From: Bacteroidales bacterium
Lineage (GTDB): Bacteria > Bacteroidota > Bacteroidia > Bacteroidales > UBA932
Assembly: GCA_017445755.1 (NCBI GenBank)
Contig: JAFSSE010000010.1
Coordinates: 1-64,000 of the forward strand
Reading direction: 5' to 3'
DNA: 64,000 nucleotides
Part shown: positions 17,295 through 26,406 of the stretch, piece after piece
How positions within the stretch are numbered: position 1 is the first letter of the stretch
Layout: every line of letters begins with the position of its first letter
Translations under genes and position numbers: made by a program
The notes under the pieces: generated by a model
The model's input: the letters and a program-made list of their open reading frames with translations, nothing else
Database searches by the model: none
What the model was told of the DNA's origin: nothing

Positions 17295-18287
17295 TTGAAA
17301 ACCGCGGTTGTCATACTGAACTGGAACACGAAGGATTTTCTCGAAAAATTCCTTCCGGGTCTGCTCGATTCCGTAAAAGGAATGGATGCGGAGGTCATCG
17401 TCGCTGACAATGGCTCGACGGACGGTTCCATGGAGCTTATGGAAAAGCTTTTCCCCTCGGTCCGGACCATAGTCCTCTCCAAGAATTTCGGCTTTACGGG
17501 CGGCTACAACAGGGCCCTCGCCGAAGTGGAAGCGGATTATTTCGTCCTCATCAATTCCGATATCGAGGTTTCCCCCCTCTGGCTCCATCCCCTTGTCAGC
17601 TGGATGGACGCCCATCCAGAATGCGGGGCCTGCGGACCGAAACTCCTTTCCTGGTATGAACGAGACACCTTCGAATACGCGGGTGCGGCGGGAGGTTATC
17701 TCGACCGCTACGGCTTCCCATACTGCCGCGGAAGGGTCATGCAAAAGGTCTGGAAGGACGAGGGACAATATGACGCTCCGGCGGATGTCCTCTGGGTAAC
17801 GGGGGCCTGCCTGATGGTCCGTTCCCGGCTCTGGAAAGAGCTCGGAGGACTGGACGGGCGCTTTTTCGCCCATATGGAAGAAATCGACCTCTGCTGGCGG
17901 CTCCAGATAAAGGGTTACAGGGTCACCGTGGTCCCGGAGTCCGTCGTTTATCATATCGGCGGCGGGACGCTTCCCGTAACTTCGCCCTTCAAACTCCGGC
18001 TCAATTACCGAAACAACCTTCTCCTTCTGGAGAATAACCTTCCCCTGACAATCGGCCGCAGGAAGGCCGTATGGAGGATTTTCCTCCGAAAGATTATAGA
18101 CGGCATAACCGCGGTCGCCTATCTTTTCCAGGGAAAACCGGCTTTTTTCAAGGCCGTGATCGAGGCCCACCGCGAATATCGGAAGCTTCGCCTTAGACCC
18201 CTTCCCGACGGCCGGGCAAGGGTCACCGGACTGCAGCCGTTCTGCATGATACCACGCGCCTTCCTTTGCCCTGAAAAGCTGAAATGA
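17295..18287 (+). CDS. Family 2 glycosyltransferase
   Basis: 330 aa. TTG at 17295, immediately after the slyD stop, is the only start that preserves the N-terminal strand TAVVILNWNTKDFL. GT-A signatures: VADNGSTDGS, LINSDIEV (the DXD-like motif) and GLDGRFFAHMEEIDLCWR, close to rhamnosyltransferase-type GT2 enzymes. Probably transfers a sugar to an envelope polysaccharide; donor and acceptor unknown. The C-terminal ~70 residues are basic and may lie on the membrane. Its stop overlaps the recQ start (ATGA). Confidence 0.9.
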   Translation: MKTAVVILNWNTKDFLEKFLPGLLDSVKGMDAEVIVADNGSTDGSMELMEKLFPSVRTIVLSKNFGFTGGYNRALAEVEADYFVLINSDIEVSPLWLHPLVSWMDAHPECGACGPKLLSWYERDTFEYAGAAGGYLDRYGFPYCRGRVMQKVWKDEGQYDAPADVLWVTGACLMVRSRLWKELGGLDGRFFAHMEEIDLCWRLQIKGYRVTVVPESVVYHIGGGTLPVTSPFKLRLNYRNNLLLLENNLPLTIGRRKAVWRIFLRKIIDGITAVAYLFQGKPAFFKAVIEAHREYRKLRLRPLPDGRARVTGLQPFCMIPRAFLCPEKLK

Positions 18288-20155
18288 ACCCTCTTGAAAC
18301 TTTGAAAAACTGGTGGGGCTACGAGTCCTTCCGCCCGATGCAGGAAAGAATCATCGGGGAGGCCCTTTCGGGCCGCGATGTCCTCGCCATAATGCCGACC
18401 GGCGGAGGCAAATCCGTCTGCTTCCAGGTTCCGGGGATGATGCGGGAGGGCATTTCGATAGTCGTGACTCCCCTGATTGCCCTTATGAAGGACCAGGTCC
18501 AGCATCTCGAGGACCTCGGCATCAAGGCCCTGGCAGTCCACGCCGGGATGACGCGCCAGGAAATAGACCTTACCCTCAACAACGCGGCATACGGGGACTT
18601 CAAGTTCCTCTATGTCTCCCCCGAGCGGCTTTCTACGCGGCTTTTCAAGTCCTACCTGGAAGTCATGAAAGTTGCCTTCATCGTCGTGGACGAGGCCCAT
18701 TGCATCTCGCAGTGGGGCTATGATTTCCGGCCGGACTACCTCAGCATCGGCGAAATCCGGAAAACCGTCAACGCCCCGGTTATTGCCCTTACCGCAACGG
18801 CGACCCCGGAGGTCGCGGATGACATCATGGACCGGCTCGGTTTTGCTGAACCAAACGTTCTGAGAAGCGGTTTTGAGCGGCCGAACCTCTCCTATATCGT
18901 CCGAAAATGCGATGACAAGAACGGCCAGATCCTGTCTGTCTGCGATTCGGTGCCCGGATCGGGAATCATCTATGTCCGGAGCCGGAAAAAGACTTCCGAA
19001 ATAGCCCAGCTCCTTACCGCCCATGGGCTCTCAGCCACCTTCTACCACGCCGGTCTGGGTTCGTCGGAGCGCAGCCGAAAACAGCAGGAATGGAAGAGCG
19101 GGAAGACCCGGATCATGGTCTCGACCAACGCCTTCGGAATGGGAATCGACAAGCCCGACGTCCGCTTCGTGATCCATGCCGACCTTCCGGACAGTCCCGA
19201 GGCCTATTTCCAGGAAGCCGGGCGCGCAGGCAGGGACGGACTCCCGAGCTATGCAGTCCTCCTTTGGAACGCCATCGACGTCCGTCGCCTCAAACAGATC
19301 GAGACCCTCTCCTTCCCTTCAATTGAATTCATAGAGGATATCTATGAGAAGATTCATATCTTCTTTGAAATCCCCTACGAGCAGGGCATTGGAAGGCAGC
19401 TGAAATTTAACCTCGACGAGTTCTGCTCGCGATATAAGCTCCAGCAGAGTTCCGTCTTCTACGCTGTCCGCTATATTGAGCGGGAAGGACACTGGACCTT
19501 CTCTGAAGACCTTGACATCCGTACCCGGGTCCAGATTATACCGGACCGGAGGGAGCTCTATACCCTGGAGCTTCCGGATCCGAAAATGCCGGCCCTTCTG
19601 GAGATACTTATGCGCCGCTACACCGGGCTCTTCTCCTTCCCGGTTTCAATCGACGAGGATGCCGTCGCCTCCGCTTTGGGAACTTCGGTTTCAGACCTGC
19701 GTCAGGTTCTGTATAAACTTGCTGTTGAGCATATTATAAAGTATATTCCCGCCGACCGGGCAGACGTTATCTACCTCCATCATGACCGCCTGCGCCCGGG
19801 AAACGTGGCCCTCTCGCCGAAACGTTACGAGCGCCTCCGGGAGTGTTACCGAAGGCGGATGACAACTATGCTGGAGTTTGTCGAAGAGGCCGAAACATGC
19901 CGCTCGCGCTTTCTCCTTAAGTACTTTGGACAGGAAAAGACCGACGACTGCCTCTGCTGCGATATCTGCCGGGACCGCCGCCGCTCATCCTCGGAGACAG
20001 CCGCCCGGCTCCGCTCCTTCATTGAAGCCAAAGGCGGAAGCTACACCCTCGAAGACATCCGCTCCCTTTTTGGAGCCCCTTCGGAAGGGACATTCTGGAC
20101 CGCTGTACTTCGATCCCTCATAGATTCCGGTGAAGTTCCGCCCTACCACGACTGA
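18284..20155 (+). CDS. recQ: ATP-dependent DNA helicase RecQ
   Basis: 623 aa. Walker A MPTGGGKSVCF, DEAHCISQWG box, ALTATATPEV motif III, GFERPNLSY, and motif VI in QEAGRAGRDG. The RecQ zinc module is present (CRSRFLLKYFG followed by CLCCDIC). A winged helix follows; a C-terminal HRDC domain is not evident, the last ~100 residues being a different short helical region. RecQ unwinds DNA 3'-5' in recombination and replication repair. It overlaps the glycosyltransferase gene by four bases and the MATE gene by one. Confidence 0.95.
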   Translation: MNPLETLKNWWGYESFRPMQERIIGEALSGRDVLAIMPTGGGKSVCFQVPGMMREGISIVVTPLIALMKDQVQHLEDLGIKALAVHAGMTRQEIDLTLNNAAYGDFKFLYVSPERLSTRLFKSYLEVMKVAFIVVDEAHCISQWGYDFRPDYLSIGEIRKTVNAPVIALTATATPEVADDIMDRLGFAEPNVLRSGFERPNLSYIVRKCDDKNGQILSVCDSVPGSGIIYVRSRKKTSEIAQLLTAHGLSATFYHAGLGSSERSRKQQEWKSGKTRIMVSTNAFGMGIDKPDVRFVIHADLPDSPEAYFQEAGRAGRDGLPSYAVLLWNAIDVRRLKQIETLSFPSIEFIEDIYEKIHIFFEIPYEQGIGRQLKFNLDEFCSRYKLQQSSVFYAVRYIEREGHWTFSEDLDIRTRVQIIPDRRELYTLELPDPKMPALLEILMRRYTGLFSFPVSIDEDAVASALGTSVSDLRQVLYKLAVEHIIKYIPADRADVIYLHHDRLRPGNVALSPKRYERLRECYRRRMTTMLEFVEEAETCRSRFLLKYFGQEKTDDCLCCDICRDRRRSSSETAARLRSFIEAKGGSYTLEDIRSLFGAPSEGTFWTAVLRSLIDSGEVPPYHD

Positions 20156-21546
20156 TGAAAGAGAGCAAGGACATACTTCTGTCGAAAATCCGGACGGGGG
20201 CGAGTATTAGCGGAAGGGAACAGGTCCGGCTCTCGGCCCTGCTCAGCTATCCGGCAATCATAGCCCAGCTCTCCTCCGTGCTGATGCAGTATATCGACGC
20301 TTCTATGGTAGGACACCTCGGAGCGGCGGCCGGCGCATCCATAGGACTCGTCTCGACCTGTCTCTGGCTCTTTGGCGGTTTCTGCATTGTCTGCAGCTCC
20401 GGCTTTTCCGTCCAGGTTGCCCAGCTGCTTGGCGCGAGCGAGGACGGTAAGGCGCGTAACGTCCTTAGACAAGGCGTTGTAAGTTCACTTATCTTCAGCG
20501 GAACTATAGCTTTAATCGGAATCCTGATTTCCGGGCCTCTTCCCTATTGGCTGGGCGGAACTCCGGAAATCGCCGCAAATGCATCCAAGTATTTTCTGAT
20601 AAACGCCATCTTCATCCCCTTCATGCAGATAGACTGGTTTTCCGCCTCCATGCTCCAGTGCAGCGGGAACATGAAGATTCCGAGCATCCTCAGCATCGGG
20701 ATGTGCGTCATGGATGTAATCTTCAACTACTTTTTCATCTACATACTCGGGCTTGGAGTACCGGGCGCGGCCCTTGGAACGGGACTCGCCGAAGCGGTGA
20801 CGGCCATTCTGATGTTCTGGTTCATGACAGTAAGGTCCAGGGAGCTCCGAATCGCCTCCGAAAAGGGCAGCTTTATGCCGGAAAGAATTGTGATTCAGCG
20901 CGCTGCAAAGATCGGAGCCCCGCTCTGTCTCGAGAATATCGTCATGAGGGGAGCCCATATCGCCTCGACTGTCATAGTCGCCCCTCTCGGCACTGTAGCC
21001 ATCGCGGCAAATGCCTTTGCCATTACCGCAGAAGCGCTCTGCTACATGCCCGGATACGGCATTTCGGAAGCGGCCACGACCCTTGTCGGCCAGAGCATAG
21101 GGGCCGGTCGGAAGAAAGTTGCAAAACGGTTTGCCTGGATTACGACAGGCGGCGGCATGCTGATTATGACCGCCCTCAGCGTCCTGATGTTCTGCTTTGC
21201 CCCGGAAATGATGTCCCTGCTCTCGCCTGACCCGGAGGTCATCGCCCTCGGAGCGAAGGTCCTCCGCATCGAGGCCTTCGCCGAAACGATGTACGCCGCC
21301 TCGATAGTCGCCAACGGCGCCTGTATCGGTGCTGGCGACACCCTGGTTCCGAGCATAATGAACTTCTCCTCCATGTGGATAGTTCGTATTATCCCGGCGG
21401 CCATACTGACCCCTCGCCTCGGTCTTACCGGTTTCTGGATTGCAATGTGCATTGAGCTGAATTTCAGGGGGCTTATCTTCCTTGTCCGGCTCTACCGTGG
21501 CCGCTGGATGAATAAGGGAATCATTCCCTCCCCTAAAGATTCATAA
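20155..21546 (+). CDS. MATE family multidrug efflux transporter
   Basis: 463 aa, about 12 transmembrane segments in two similar halves. Typical MATE patterns: an early SYPAIIAQLSSVLMQYIDASMVG helix pair, FSVQVAQLLGA, and CYMPGYGISEAATTLVGQSIGAG in the second half. Exports drugs or metabolites using a sodium or proton gradient. Start overlaps the recQ stop (TGATG), last gene of the plus-strand unit; its 3' end overlaps the convergent metallo-hydrolase gene by 14 bases. Confidence 0.92.
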   Translation: MKESKDILLSKIRTGASISGREQVRLSALLSYPAIIAQLSSVLMQYIDASMVGHLGAAAGASIGLVSTCLWLFGGFCIVCSSGFSVQVAQLLGASEDGKARNVLRQGVVSSLIFSGTIALIGILISGPLPYWLGGTPEIAANASKYFLINAIFIPFMQIDWFSASMLQCSGNMKIPSILSIGMCVMDVIFNYFFIYILGLGVPGAALGTGLAEAVTAILMFWFMTVRSRELRIASEKGSFMPERIVIQRAAKIGAPLCLENIVMRGAHIASTVIVAPLGTVAIAANAFAITAEALCYMPGYGISEAATTLVGQSIGAGRKKVAKRFAWITTGGGMLIMTALSVLMFCFAPEMMSLLSPDPEVIALGAKVLRIEAFAETMYAASIVANGACIGAGDTLVPSIMNFSSMWIVRIIPAAILTPRLGLTGFWIAMCIELNFRGLIFLVRLYRGRWMNKGIIPSPKDS

Positions 21547-22330
21547 GCGGAGTCGAGAGCGAACGCGGAAGAATCCGGAAATTGATTGAAGATGACTCTA
21601 CGCCAAGCCCCTTCAGGGCCTCTGCCGTTGCAGAAAGGGCCAGCGAAGGAGTATTGTTGTTGCCGCTTAAGTGACAGAGGAAGAGGTTTTTAAGCCCCTC
21701 GTGCCAGATACTACGGACCGCTTCGGCGCAGCCGTCGTTACTGAGGTGGCCGTATCCCTTGCAGATCCTCATCTTAAGATCGTAGGGATATCCTCCCCCG
21801 AGAAGCATGTCAACGTCGTAATTCGATTCAATAACAAGGGTATCCGCTTCCCGGGCCAGTTCAAAACCCTCCTCCGGAACCTCGCCGAGGTCTGTCATAA
21901 GGACGAAAAGCCGCCCCCCGGTCCGGATAGCGTACCCCACCGTCTGGGTCGCATCATGAAGCACCTCGAACCAGCGGACAGAAAAACCGCTGCCGATTTC
22001 ATTCCATACCCCCGGCTCCAGAACCCGGCGGCAATCTACGGGCAGATCCTCCGTAAAAGAATGGTGCATCAGGGCCTCGTGAAGGGTCTCTGTCGTCCAG
22101 ACAGGAACATGGAGACGCTTGCAGAAGCCCGCAAGAGAGCGGATATGGTCGAGATGGTCATGGGTAATAAGGATTCCGCCGATATCCGAAAGGGACAGGC
22201 CTTCCGAAGTGAGAATCCGGGAAACCCTCCTGGGGCTTGCCCCGGCATCGATCATGACTCCTCCCTGCTCCGTCTTAAACAATGAGCAGTTTCCGCAGCT
22301 CCCGCTTGTGAAAGAAATGAATTGCATCAT
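21533..22330 (-). CDS. MBL-fold metallo-hydrolase (YycJ/WalJ-like)
   Basis: 265 aa. Metallo-beta-lactamase fold with the metal motif THDHLDH (HxHxDH), a start MQFISFTSGSCGNCSLF typical of the YycJ/WalJ-type group, DLGEVPEE and a late LCHLSGNNN segment. Relatives are 5'-3' double-strand DNA exonucleases or uncharacterised phosphodiesterases. The start overlaps the stop of the TPR gene by four bases (ATGA), so the two are translationally coupled. Substrate not determined. Confidence 0.88.
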   Translation of the reverse strand: MMQFISFTSGSCGNCSLFKTEQGGVMIDAGASPRRVSRILTSEGLSLSDIGGILITHDHLDHIRSLAGFCKRLHVPVWTTETLHEALMHHSFTEDLPVDCRRVLEPGVWNEIGSGFSVRWFEVLHDATQTVGYAIRTGGRLFVLMTDLGEVPEEGFELAREADTLVIESNYDVDMLLGGGYPYDLKMRICKGYGHLSNDGCAEAVRSIWHEGLKNLFLCHLSGNNNTPSLALSATAEALKGLGVESSSINFRILPRSLSTPLMNL

Positions 22331-24366
22331 TGTTCCCTATCCTCCACACAGTACCTCGAAATCACATTGTAAGAGTCCCCGACGCCGAGTTCTCCGGCTC
22401 TGGAGAGGTCTATACAGCCCTTTTCCTTATCCTTAAGGTAAATCAGTACGAGTCCACGGTTGAAATAGGCGTCCCCCATGTAAGGATAGAGCGAAATCGC
22501 CCTGTCGTAGCTGTCTATCGCCCGGACCAGCTGGGAGGAAAGCACATAGATGTTCGCAAGGTCATAGTGGATATAGGCGACATTCCCGAGCAGGGAGGCC
22601 GCCGCCTCCAGATCCGAAAGCGCCTCGGAATAGTCGTACGTATTGCTGACCTGATCCCGGACACGGGCCCGTGTATTGCCCCTTTCGTCCATTGTAAGGG
22701 TCTGCACATTGCTCTCCATCGAAGCGATAAAGTCTATCATCTCAGCCCTCAGGACACCCCTGTTCATCAGATAGAAGGCTTTGTAGAGCGATCCGAAACC
22801 CTCGTCCTCGTCGGAAGAAACGGCCTTGTCGTAATGGCCCAGGGCCCCGTTGTAGCGCTTCAGGTTCATTTCTTCGAGTGCAAGGAGGAACTCCCTTCTC
22901 GAAGAACCCTCGGGCTCCTGAATATCCTGCGAAGGAATGAGGCGGAAGGCCGCATCCGCTCCGGAAATATAGGAAGGATCGTTGGATACCGTTACCGGTA
23001 TCGAGAGCCCCTCGACAAAATGATCCACCAGAGGGTGCTCATACTTCCTCTGGAGCGCATAATTCATCTTATCCCGGGATTCTACGGCGACAAAGCGGTA
23101 GAGCGGCTTCAGCCGGATATCGACATCCCTGTGCTGCAGCAGTTCGTCGTCGAAATTCTTTTTGGCAAAATCAGCGTCCAGGGCCAGCAGAGAGTTGTAT
23201 TTCTTAGTCGTATCGGCGAATGAAACCCCGTCTGCAGTCTTTCCGCGATACTCCCGGACCTTGCGGTTTGCCGTCTCATAATCCTCCTTGGAAGCCCTCT
23301 TCATCCCCATCTGGAGTTCGACGTAGGACCGGTTCATATAGGCCTTCGCAAAATCCGGATACAGTTCTATCGCCTTGTTGTAATCGGCCAGGGCATCCTC
23401 CCAGCGCTCCATTCCGACGAAGAAAGCGGCCCTGTTATAATAGGCCAGAACGTTCCTGGGGTTGATATTGATGACCCGGTCCATGTCTTCGAGCGCATTT
23501 TCATAATCCCCTACCTGGGCGCGGATCAGCGAGCGATTATACAGGGTCAGGGCATTGCCCGGCTCGTATTCGAGGACCTTGTCGAGATCGGCCATCGCCT
23601 CGTTCAGCTGCGACCGGTCAAAATACATAAGGGCGCGGTTGAAATAGGCGAAGGTATTTGTGGAATCGAGGTCGATTGCCCGGTCCATATCCCCGATCGC
23701 CTCCTCATAACGTCCCTGGGCGGCATAGAGGCGTCCCCGGCGGATATAACCCTCCGGTTCGAAGCGGTCTATCTTGATCGCCTTGTTGTAGTCTGCAACG
23801 GCCTTCAGAGTGTCTCCGAGAAAAAGATATGACGCGCCCCGGTTGAGATACGCCGAAGGGTCCTTAGGTTCACTCCGGATATACCTGTTGAAATCCTCCA
23901 CGGCAGGGCCGAACTGCTGGCTGAGGAAATAAGTCACACCCCGGGTAAAATAAAGCCCCGAGTAACCCGGACGAAGGGAAATCGCCGTTTTAAGGTCGGA
24001 AAGTGCCGCGTCATAACGTCCGAAGCGGTTCTCGGTTATCGCCCGGTAGTGATATCCAGAGGTAAAAACCGGGTTCAGACGCACCGCAGTATTGAAATCC
24101 TGGCGGGCTCCACGGATATCTCCGAGGTTGTATTTCGCAATTCCGCGGTAAAAGAAGGTCCAGTAATCGGTAGAGTCGAGACGGGCGAGGATATTGAAGT
24201 TTGCAATCGCATCGGCGGGTCTCCCGTCCTGGAGGGCGAGGCGACCCCTCATCGAAAAGATATCCTTGTCATACTGGGCCGAGGCGAGAAGCGGAAAAAG
24301 CACAGCGCAGAACGCCACGGCAAGAGCCGCCGCCAGACTACGGACTGTGTTTCCCCTTTTTCCCAT
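22327..24366 (-). CDS. Secreted TPR-repeat protein
   Basis: 679 aa with a signal peptide (about residues 1-31, ending SAQ). Most of the protein is a run of tetratricopeptide repeats, about ten clear units (e.g. AYFNRALMYFDRSQ, ALTLYNRSLIRAQVGDYENA), interrupted at about 380-500 by a non-TPR region and followed by two or three further TPR units. Such proteins act as scaffolds in the periplasm or at the outer membrane. Partners unknown; coupling to the downstream MBL-fold gene is the only clue. Confidence 0.85.
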   Translation of the reverse strand: MGKRGNTVRSLAAALAVAFCAVLFPLLASAQYDKDIFSMRGRLALQDGRPADAIANFNILARLDSTDYWTFFYRGIAKYNLGDIRGARQDFNTAVRLNPVFTSGYHYRAITENRFGRYDAALSDLKTAISLRPGYSGLYFTRGVTYFLSQQFGPAVEDFNRYIRSEPKDPSAYLNRGASYLFLGDTLKAVADYNKAIKIDRFEPEGYIRRGRLYAAQGRYEEAIGDMDRAIDLDSTNTFAYFNRALMYFDRSQLNEAMADLDKVLEYEPGNALTLYNRSLIRAQVGDYENALEDMDRVININPRNVLAYYNRAAFFVGMERWEDALADYNKAIELYPDFAKAYMNRSYVELQMGMKRASKEDYETANRKVREYRGKTADGVSFADTTKKYNSLLALDADFAKKNFDDELLQHRDVDIRLKPLYRFVAVESRDKMNYALQRKYEHPLVDHFVEGLSIPVTVSNDPSYISGADAAFRLIPSQDIQEPEGSSRREFLLALEEMNLKRYNGALGHYDKAVSSDEDEGFGSLYKAFYLMNRGVLRAEMIDFIASMESNVQTLTMDERGNTRARVRDQVSNTYDYSEALSDLEAAASLLGNVAYIHYDLANIYVLSSQLVRAIDSYDRAISLYPYMGDAYFNRGLVLIYLKDKEKGCIDLSRAGELGVGDSYNVISRYCVEDREQ

Positions 24367-24414
24367 GCAGAAAAATTTTCAGATATCAGCGGAAATACCT
24401 AATTTCGCAGACAA

Positions 24415-24430
24415 TATCTTTGCAAAGATA
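24415..24430. promoter_or_regulatory. Palindromic divergent -7 elements
   Basis: TATCTTTGCAAAGATA: a perfect 16-bp palindrome made of a plus-strand -7 TATCTTTG (24415-24422) abutting a minus-strand copy (24423-24430). The plus copy would serve the M28 gene (ATG 24457), the minus copy the TPR gene (ATG 24366). Neither has a good -33 box. Confidence 0.55.
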
Positions 24431-24456
24431 ATCATTAATCGTGCCGATTGCCACAG

Positions 24457-25443
24457 ATGAAGAGATTTTTTTTGTGTAGCGTACTGCTTGCCGCATCCCT
24501 TGCCCTTTCCTCCGGGAAGGACGGGCGAATCAGCCCCCGGAACGCAGAAGCAGTCCTCTCGGAGTCAAAACTCCGTGCCGACATAGAATTTCTCTCCGAC
24601 ACCCTTTGCACCGGCCGCAAGACCGGAACCCCGGGCAGCGTACTCGCCTCCTTCTGGATTGGCAACATGTTCTCTTCCATAGGGCTGGAAAAGGTCTCCG
24701 ACGGCAGCTGGTACTCTTCTTTCCCCGTTTCCGACGGAATTACCGGCCGGAATGTCATCGGTCTCCTGCCCGGCTCGTCAAGGAAGTACGTTATCATAGC
24801 CGCCCATTACGACGGCATCGGGACCCTCGACGGCGTACTCTATCCCGGGGCGGACAGCAACGCCTCCGGGGTGTCTGCAATGGTACGGCTTTCGGAAATG
24901 CTAAGCTACATGGCCCGCCTCGACGGACCCTTCAAAAAGAACGTCCTCTTTGTCGCCCTGGATGCAAAGCTCCATAGCATGGAGGGCTCCCAGCACCTAT
25001 ACAAATTATTAAGATACGGCTCACTAAAAGACCCCGTAACAGGACGTTCCATAAAGCTCGAAGACGTAGAGCTCTTCGTTAACCTGGACCAGCTCGGCTC
25101 GACCCTTGCCCCCCTTCACCGCTGGCGCAAAAGCTATCTTATAATGCTCTCCGAAAGCGGCAGCCCCTTAAGGGCCGCCCTGGAGAAGGCAGCGGAAGAA
25201 AACTCCCTCGCAGGCATGGAACTCGCCTTCTCGTACTATTACAGCAATGATTTCACCCGGCTCTTTTACAGGAGGGTCTCCGACCAGCGCCCCTTCCTCG
25301 AGGGCGGGATAAGGTCAGTCATGTTCACTTCCGGAATAACCATGAACAACAATAAGCCAGGCGACAATGCCTTATCGCTGAATTATACCGTACTGAAAGA
25401 CCGGATACGGCTTATTTATTACTGGCTTATACCTTCTCTCTGA
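24457..25443 (+). CDS. M28-family peptidase homologue, probably catalytically inactive
   Basis: 328 aa starting at ATG 24457; signal peptide (1-20). The M28 fold is clear: AAHYDG with metal His117, PGADSNASGV with bridging Asp133, FVNLDQLG with Asp211 and SDQRPFLEGGI. But where active enzymes have the Glu-Glu pair (DAEE) this protein has Lys171-Leu172 (FVALDAKLHSMEGS), and the late zinc-binding His of the HTPxD motif is replaced by NNNKPGD (297-303). Loss of the catalytic Glu, a zinc-ligand Glu and a zinc-ligand His predicts no aminopeptidase activity. The intact frame suggests a kept, non-enzymatic role. Its 3' end overlaps the convergent gene by 17 bases. Confidence 0.82.
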   Translation: MKRFFLCSVLLAASLALSSGKDGRISPRNAEAVLSESKLRADIEFLSDTLCTGRKTGTPGSVLASFWIGNMFSSIGLEKVSDGSWYSSFPVSDGITGRNVIGLLPGSSRKYVIIAAHYDGIGTLDGVLYPGADSNASGVSAMVRLSEMLSYMARLDGPFKKNVLFVALDAKLHSMEGSQHLYKLLRYGSLKDPVTGRSIKLEDVELFVNLDQLGSTLAPLHRWRKSYLIMLSESGSPLRAALEKAAEENSLAGMELAFSYYYSNDFTRLFYRRVSDQRPFLEGGIRSVMFTSGITMNNNKPGDNALSLNYTVLKDRIRLIYYWLIPSL

Positions 25444-26335
25444 TTGCCGCCTCACGCTCCTTGAGGCGTTTTTTGATTTCTTTCGAGCCCTTCATCCGGC
25501 GGAAAGTCCCCTCAAAGGGCTTGAAAGAGTAGCAGAGCTCCTTCACTTCCTTTTCGCTCAGCTCCGGATACAGGCCGGCGGCAAATCTTGCATAGACCTT
25601 TCTCCATTCGGAGTAGGAAAGGGGGCCGTCATCCTCCTCGTCATCCCCGTCCTCGAAGAAATCAAAGCACCAGCGGATGGTTTCGAGGGCGCGGCGGGGA
25701 GCACGGTCCGAGGGGCGGACAAAAAGCTTGGGGAAGAAGAAGGTTCCGAGCCCCTCTTCTCCAATCATAGCAATCGCGGTTTCGACGGCCGAAAAAGAGC
25801 CGTCCGAGAGGATTTTCATCTCCTTCAAAAGAGCGCTCCGAAGGAAGACAAAAGACGAAGCGGGGACAGTCGCCCCCTTCAAAAACACCCTTCTGACGAA
25901 CTTTTTGACGGAAAGCTTTCCAGGAAAACGTTTCTCTTTGATTATCAGGCGCCTATCATTGTTTGTAACATTTGTGTTATAATGATAAACATTTTTGTTA
26001 CTTATCCCGGAAATCTGCTTTAGGGCGGCTTGTATGGCATTTTTTGAGAGTTCGTCGCCAGAATAGAGAAACTGTACGAAAATTTCGTCTTTAAGAAGGG
26101 AAAGAGCACTCTTTTCGAGACATGAATCCCCTTCCGGGGGAAGTATCCGAAGCTCAGCTCCGATGGAATCTTCGAAGTCCTGGACCACCTCCGAAACCTC
26201 GGGAATATCCTTCTCGGAAACTACGATGGCTCGAAAGCCACGGGAGGTCTGGACAGAGAGCGAACCGAGCGTCCGGGCAAGCCCTGAAGCATCGGTTACG
26301 GGAATGATAACGGCGAGTTTCTTTTCTGTTTCCAT
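25427..26335 (-). CDS. Glycosyltransferase family 2-like protein
   Basis: 302 aa starting at ATG 26333-26335, chosen because the -7 element at 26361-26368 lies just upstream; a longer in-frame start (26404) would precede the promoter. The N-terminus KLAVIIPVTDASGLARTL and LGSLSVQTSRGFRAIVV resembles the first strand-helix of GT2 enzymes, and VQFLYSGDEL may be a weak DXD equivalent. The middle and acidic/basic C-terminal part (about 225-302) match nothing I recognise. Probably a divergent GT2; the acceptor is unknown. Confidence 0.6.
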   Translation of the reverse strand: METEKKLAVIIPVTDASGLARTLGSLSVQTSRGFRAIVVSEKDIPEVSEVVQDFEDSIGAELRILPPEGDSCLEKSALSLLKDEIFVQFLYSGDELSKNAIQAALKQISGISNKNVYHYNTNVTNNDRRLIIKEKRFPGKLSVKKFVRRVFLKGATVPASSFVFLRSALLKEMKILSDGSFSAVETAIAMIGEEGLGTFFFPKLFVRPSDRAPRRALETIRWCFDFFEDGDDEEDDGPLSYSEWRKVYARFAAGLYPELSEKEVKELCYSFKPFEGTFRRMKGSKEIKKRLKEREAAIREKV

Positions 26336-26356
26336 CTTATCTTCGTAAGTATTGTC

Positions 26357-26387
26357 TTTGCAAAGATAAGGAAAATGTTTATTTTTG
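26357..26387. promoter_or_regulatory. Overlapping divergent promoters
   Basis: Plus strand: -33 TTTG (26357-26360), 19-base spacer, -7 TATTTTTG (26380-26387) for the ABC exporter at 26407. Minus strand: -7 TATCTTTG (plus 26361-26368) for the GT2-like gene. The plus -33 abuts the minus -7, so polymerase cannot occupy both at once. Confidence 0.65.
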
Positions 26388-26406
26388 TAAATCAACTTAT
26401 GCACGC

